64,000 nt of DNA from Apostichopus japonicus (lineage: Eukaryota > Echinodermata > Holothuroidea > Aspidochirotida > Stichopodidae): NCBI RefSeq assembly GCF_037975245.1, contig NC_092569.1, positions 18,657,001 through 18,721,000 of the forward strand, given 5' to 3'. Both the position numbers and the translations under genes were made by a program. This document shows positions 62,701 to 64,000 of this stretch, piece by piece. Position 1 is the first letter of the stretch. Every line of letters begins with the position of its first letter. The notes under the pieces are model-generated. The model saw only the letters and a program-made list of their open reading frames with translations, ran no database searches and had not been told where the DNA came from.

Positions 62701-64000
62701 CGAAAATACAATTTTTGTCAAATTCTGGGCTTAATGAATCTAAGCAGCTCGAAAATTGTTAACACACAACAATTTCGTATCGTGTGGACCCACAGCGTTT
62801 GTATACATATTTATAATGTTATCCGTTAATAATGTTGATTCAAATACTGTAATGGACATAATAACTATTATTACACCACGAAATCAATCATGCACCTCGC
62901 TGATGAGAGTTTACTACAAAAATTAACATTTCATTGAAAAATGTAAACGTTGTTGTTAATGGTAGGACCAATAGGAATTAGTCATATTGTCGCAATTTCC
63001 ATTCTTGTCCATTTTTTGAGCTTTTATATGCTGAAATTGGTTTCCTTTTCTTTAAATCGCGTAAAACATTTGTCATTCTTCGCCAATAGTATTGAAGGCA
63101 ATATCAGCATCAAAAATGAAAACACTTGCACTTTGTAAATTTCTTGTTTCAATTACTTTTATTCATGTACAGTCATGTGAAAACATATCCCTTGATAAAT
63201 TACTCATTATTAATTAAGAGCTATATGAATGATTTGTTTTACAGAGTCCTATTTCTTTTACCGTCAATCCGAGTTTGCCGTAGACTGTTACGATGCTATG
63301 CATCAATGTTCCTCCTCTGTCGACAGCGGCGTCTACCCCATAAAACCCGCTGGTTATCCGGAACCATTTGAAGTTTACTGCGATAATAGCTTAGAAAATG
63401 GTGGATGGACGGTATGCGATCTAATATTTCTTATTTCCAAGTTAGCATGACCATTTTTTCTACGTTTTTTTTTTTCTGGGGGATGTCACGATAATGATAT
63501 ATTAATAACGAAATATTAAAACTGAACTGTTGTTTTGATTTTCTTTCATGTGTGAAAAGCGCTTACATATAATGAAGTGTGAATGGGCAACGAATCGTTT
63601 ATATTCGAATGAATGATTTAAACCCAAATTCATTATCTTTATTAAGGGAAAAACTGCGTAAGTCTGATTGCCTGCAAGTGTCTTCTTTTGAGCAACGTAT
63701 GGTCAGTTTAACTCATCATAAAAGCTAGCTCCAAAACTATAAAAGAAAAAACATTTTTTTAAATAGTTATATATGGTTTGTCAACAGGTACTGCAACGTA
63801 GACTGGACGGATCAATTGACTTTAATAGGAAATGGGAGGAATATGAGGCTGGATTTGGATTTCTCTTAAATGAGTTTTGGCTTGGAAATGATAGAATTGC
63901 ATATCTAACAAACCAGAGAACTTACCAACTTCGAATTGAAATGACAAAAGCAGATGGCTCCATGTTTAATTTGTCATACGACGACTTTCGCATCAGTGAC
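59782..64000 (+). CDS. Secreted fibrinogen-related protein, copy E (5' end, cut by the window)
   Basis: Exons seen: 59782-59865 (signal peptide), 62346-62391 (linker), 63245-63411 and 63788 to beyond 64000 (first fibrinogen domain). The frame is open to the window end. Small changes from copy B: Cys to Tyr at residue 3 and Ile to Met in the signal peptide core, Ser to Leu just before the Asn-Glu-Phe-Trp motif in exon 4, and Thr to Pro in the linker. Intron 1 lacks the LINE fragment, as in copy B. Nothing here suggests it is broken, but exons 5-8 cannot be judged. Confidence 0.8.
61396..61462 (+). repeat. tRNA-like SINE relic (intron type), copy E intron 1
   Basis: Contains tatcccagttagtagggcaa, the same block as at 9671. 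Confidence 0.3.

Overview
The window is animal nuclear DNA. It is strongly AT-rich, has long introns with GT..AG junctions, carries a Ty3/Gypsy retrotransposon and LINE fragments, and its main genes encode secreted fibrinogen-related proteins. The domain mix (fibrinogen C-terminal domains with TIL and EGF modules) and the tandem array suggest a marine deuterostome. A sea cucumber or other echinoderm is my best guess, but the sequence alone does not prove it.

The backbone is a head-to-tail array of one gene on the + strand. Five copies are visible: A (1-2945, 3' end only), B (8058-16392), C (31348-40070), D (45134-54448) and E (59782-64000, 5' end only). B, C and D each have eight exons at matching positions with the same intron phases. 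Joined, they encode 539, 541 and 537 residues: a signal peptide, a short linker, a first fibrinogen domain that stops about two thirds of the way through, a TIL module, a TILa/VWC-like plus EGF module, and a complete second fibrinogen domain. Start codons are 13.8 kb (C to D) and 14.6 kb (D to E) apart. Introns and spacers also match, so the duplicated unit is the whole gene plus its spacer. The B-C spacer is 15.0 kb, where the others are about 5 kb, because of later insertions and a local duplication.

The most interesting signal is in the last exon. Exon 7 of the second fibrinogen domain is almost unchanged between copies. Exon 8 differs at clustered loop positions and in the length of a Tyr-rich loop inside the disulfide loop that shapes the ligand pocket in related lectins. 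In copy B the loop is a coding TAT microsatellite giving eight tyrosines. In copy A it contains a TAA stop. The array therefore looks like a family of secreted recognition proteins that keeps a fixed scaffold and changes its binding face.

The spacer between B and C holds an intact 7.49 kb Ty3/Gypsy element (20076-27565, minus strand). Its two 528-base LTRs look identical by eye, so it is probably very young. It landed in a TA repeat beside a LINE fragment. Other spacers and introns hold a LINE 3' fragment shared only by copies C and D, two fold-back elements (41933-42266 and 55933-56237), a possible TIR element (17555-18446), two kinds of tRNA-like SINE relic, and TA microsatellites. I saw no functional tRNA or rRNA gene and no CRISPR array. 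All coordinates, splice sites and comparisons were read by eye.
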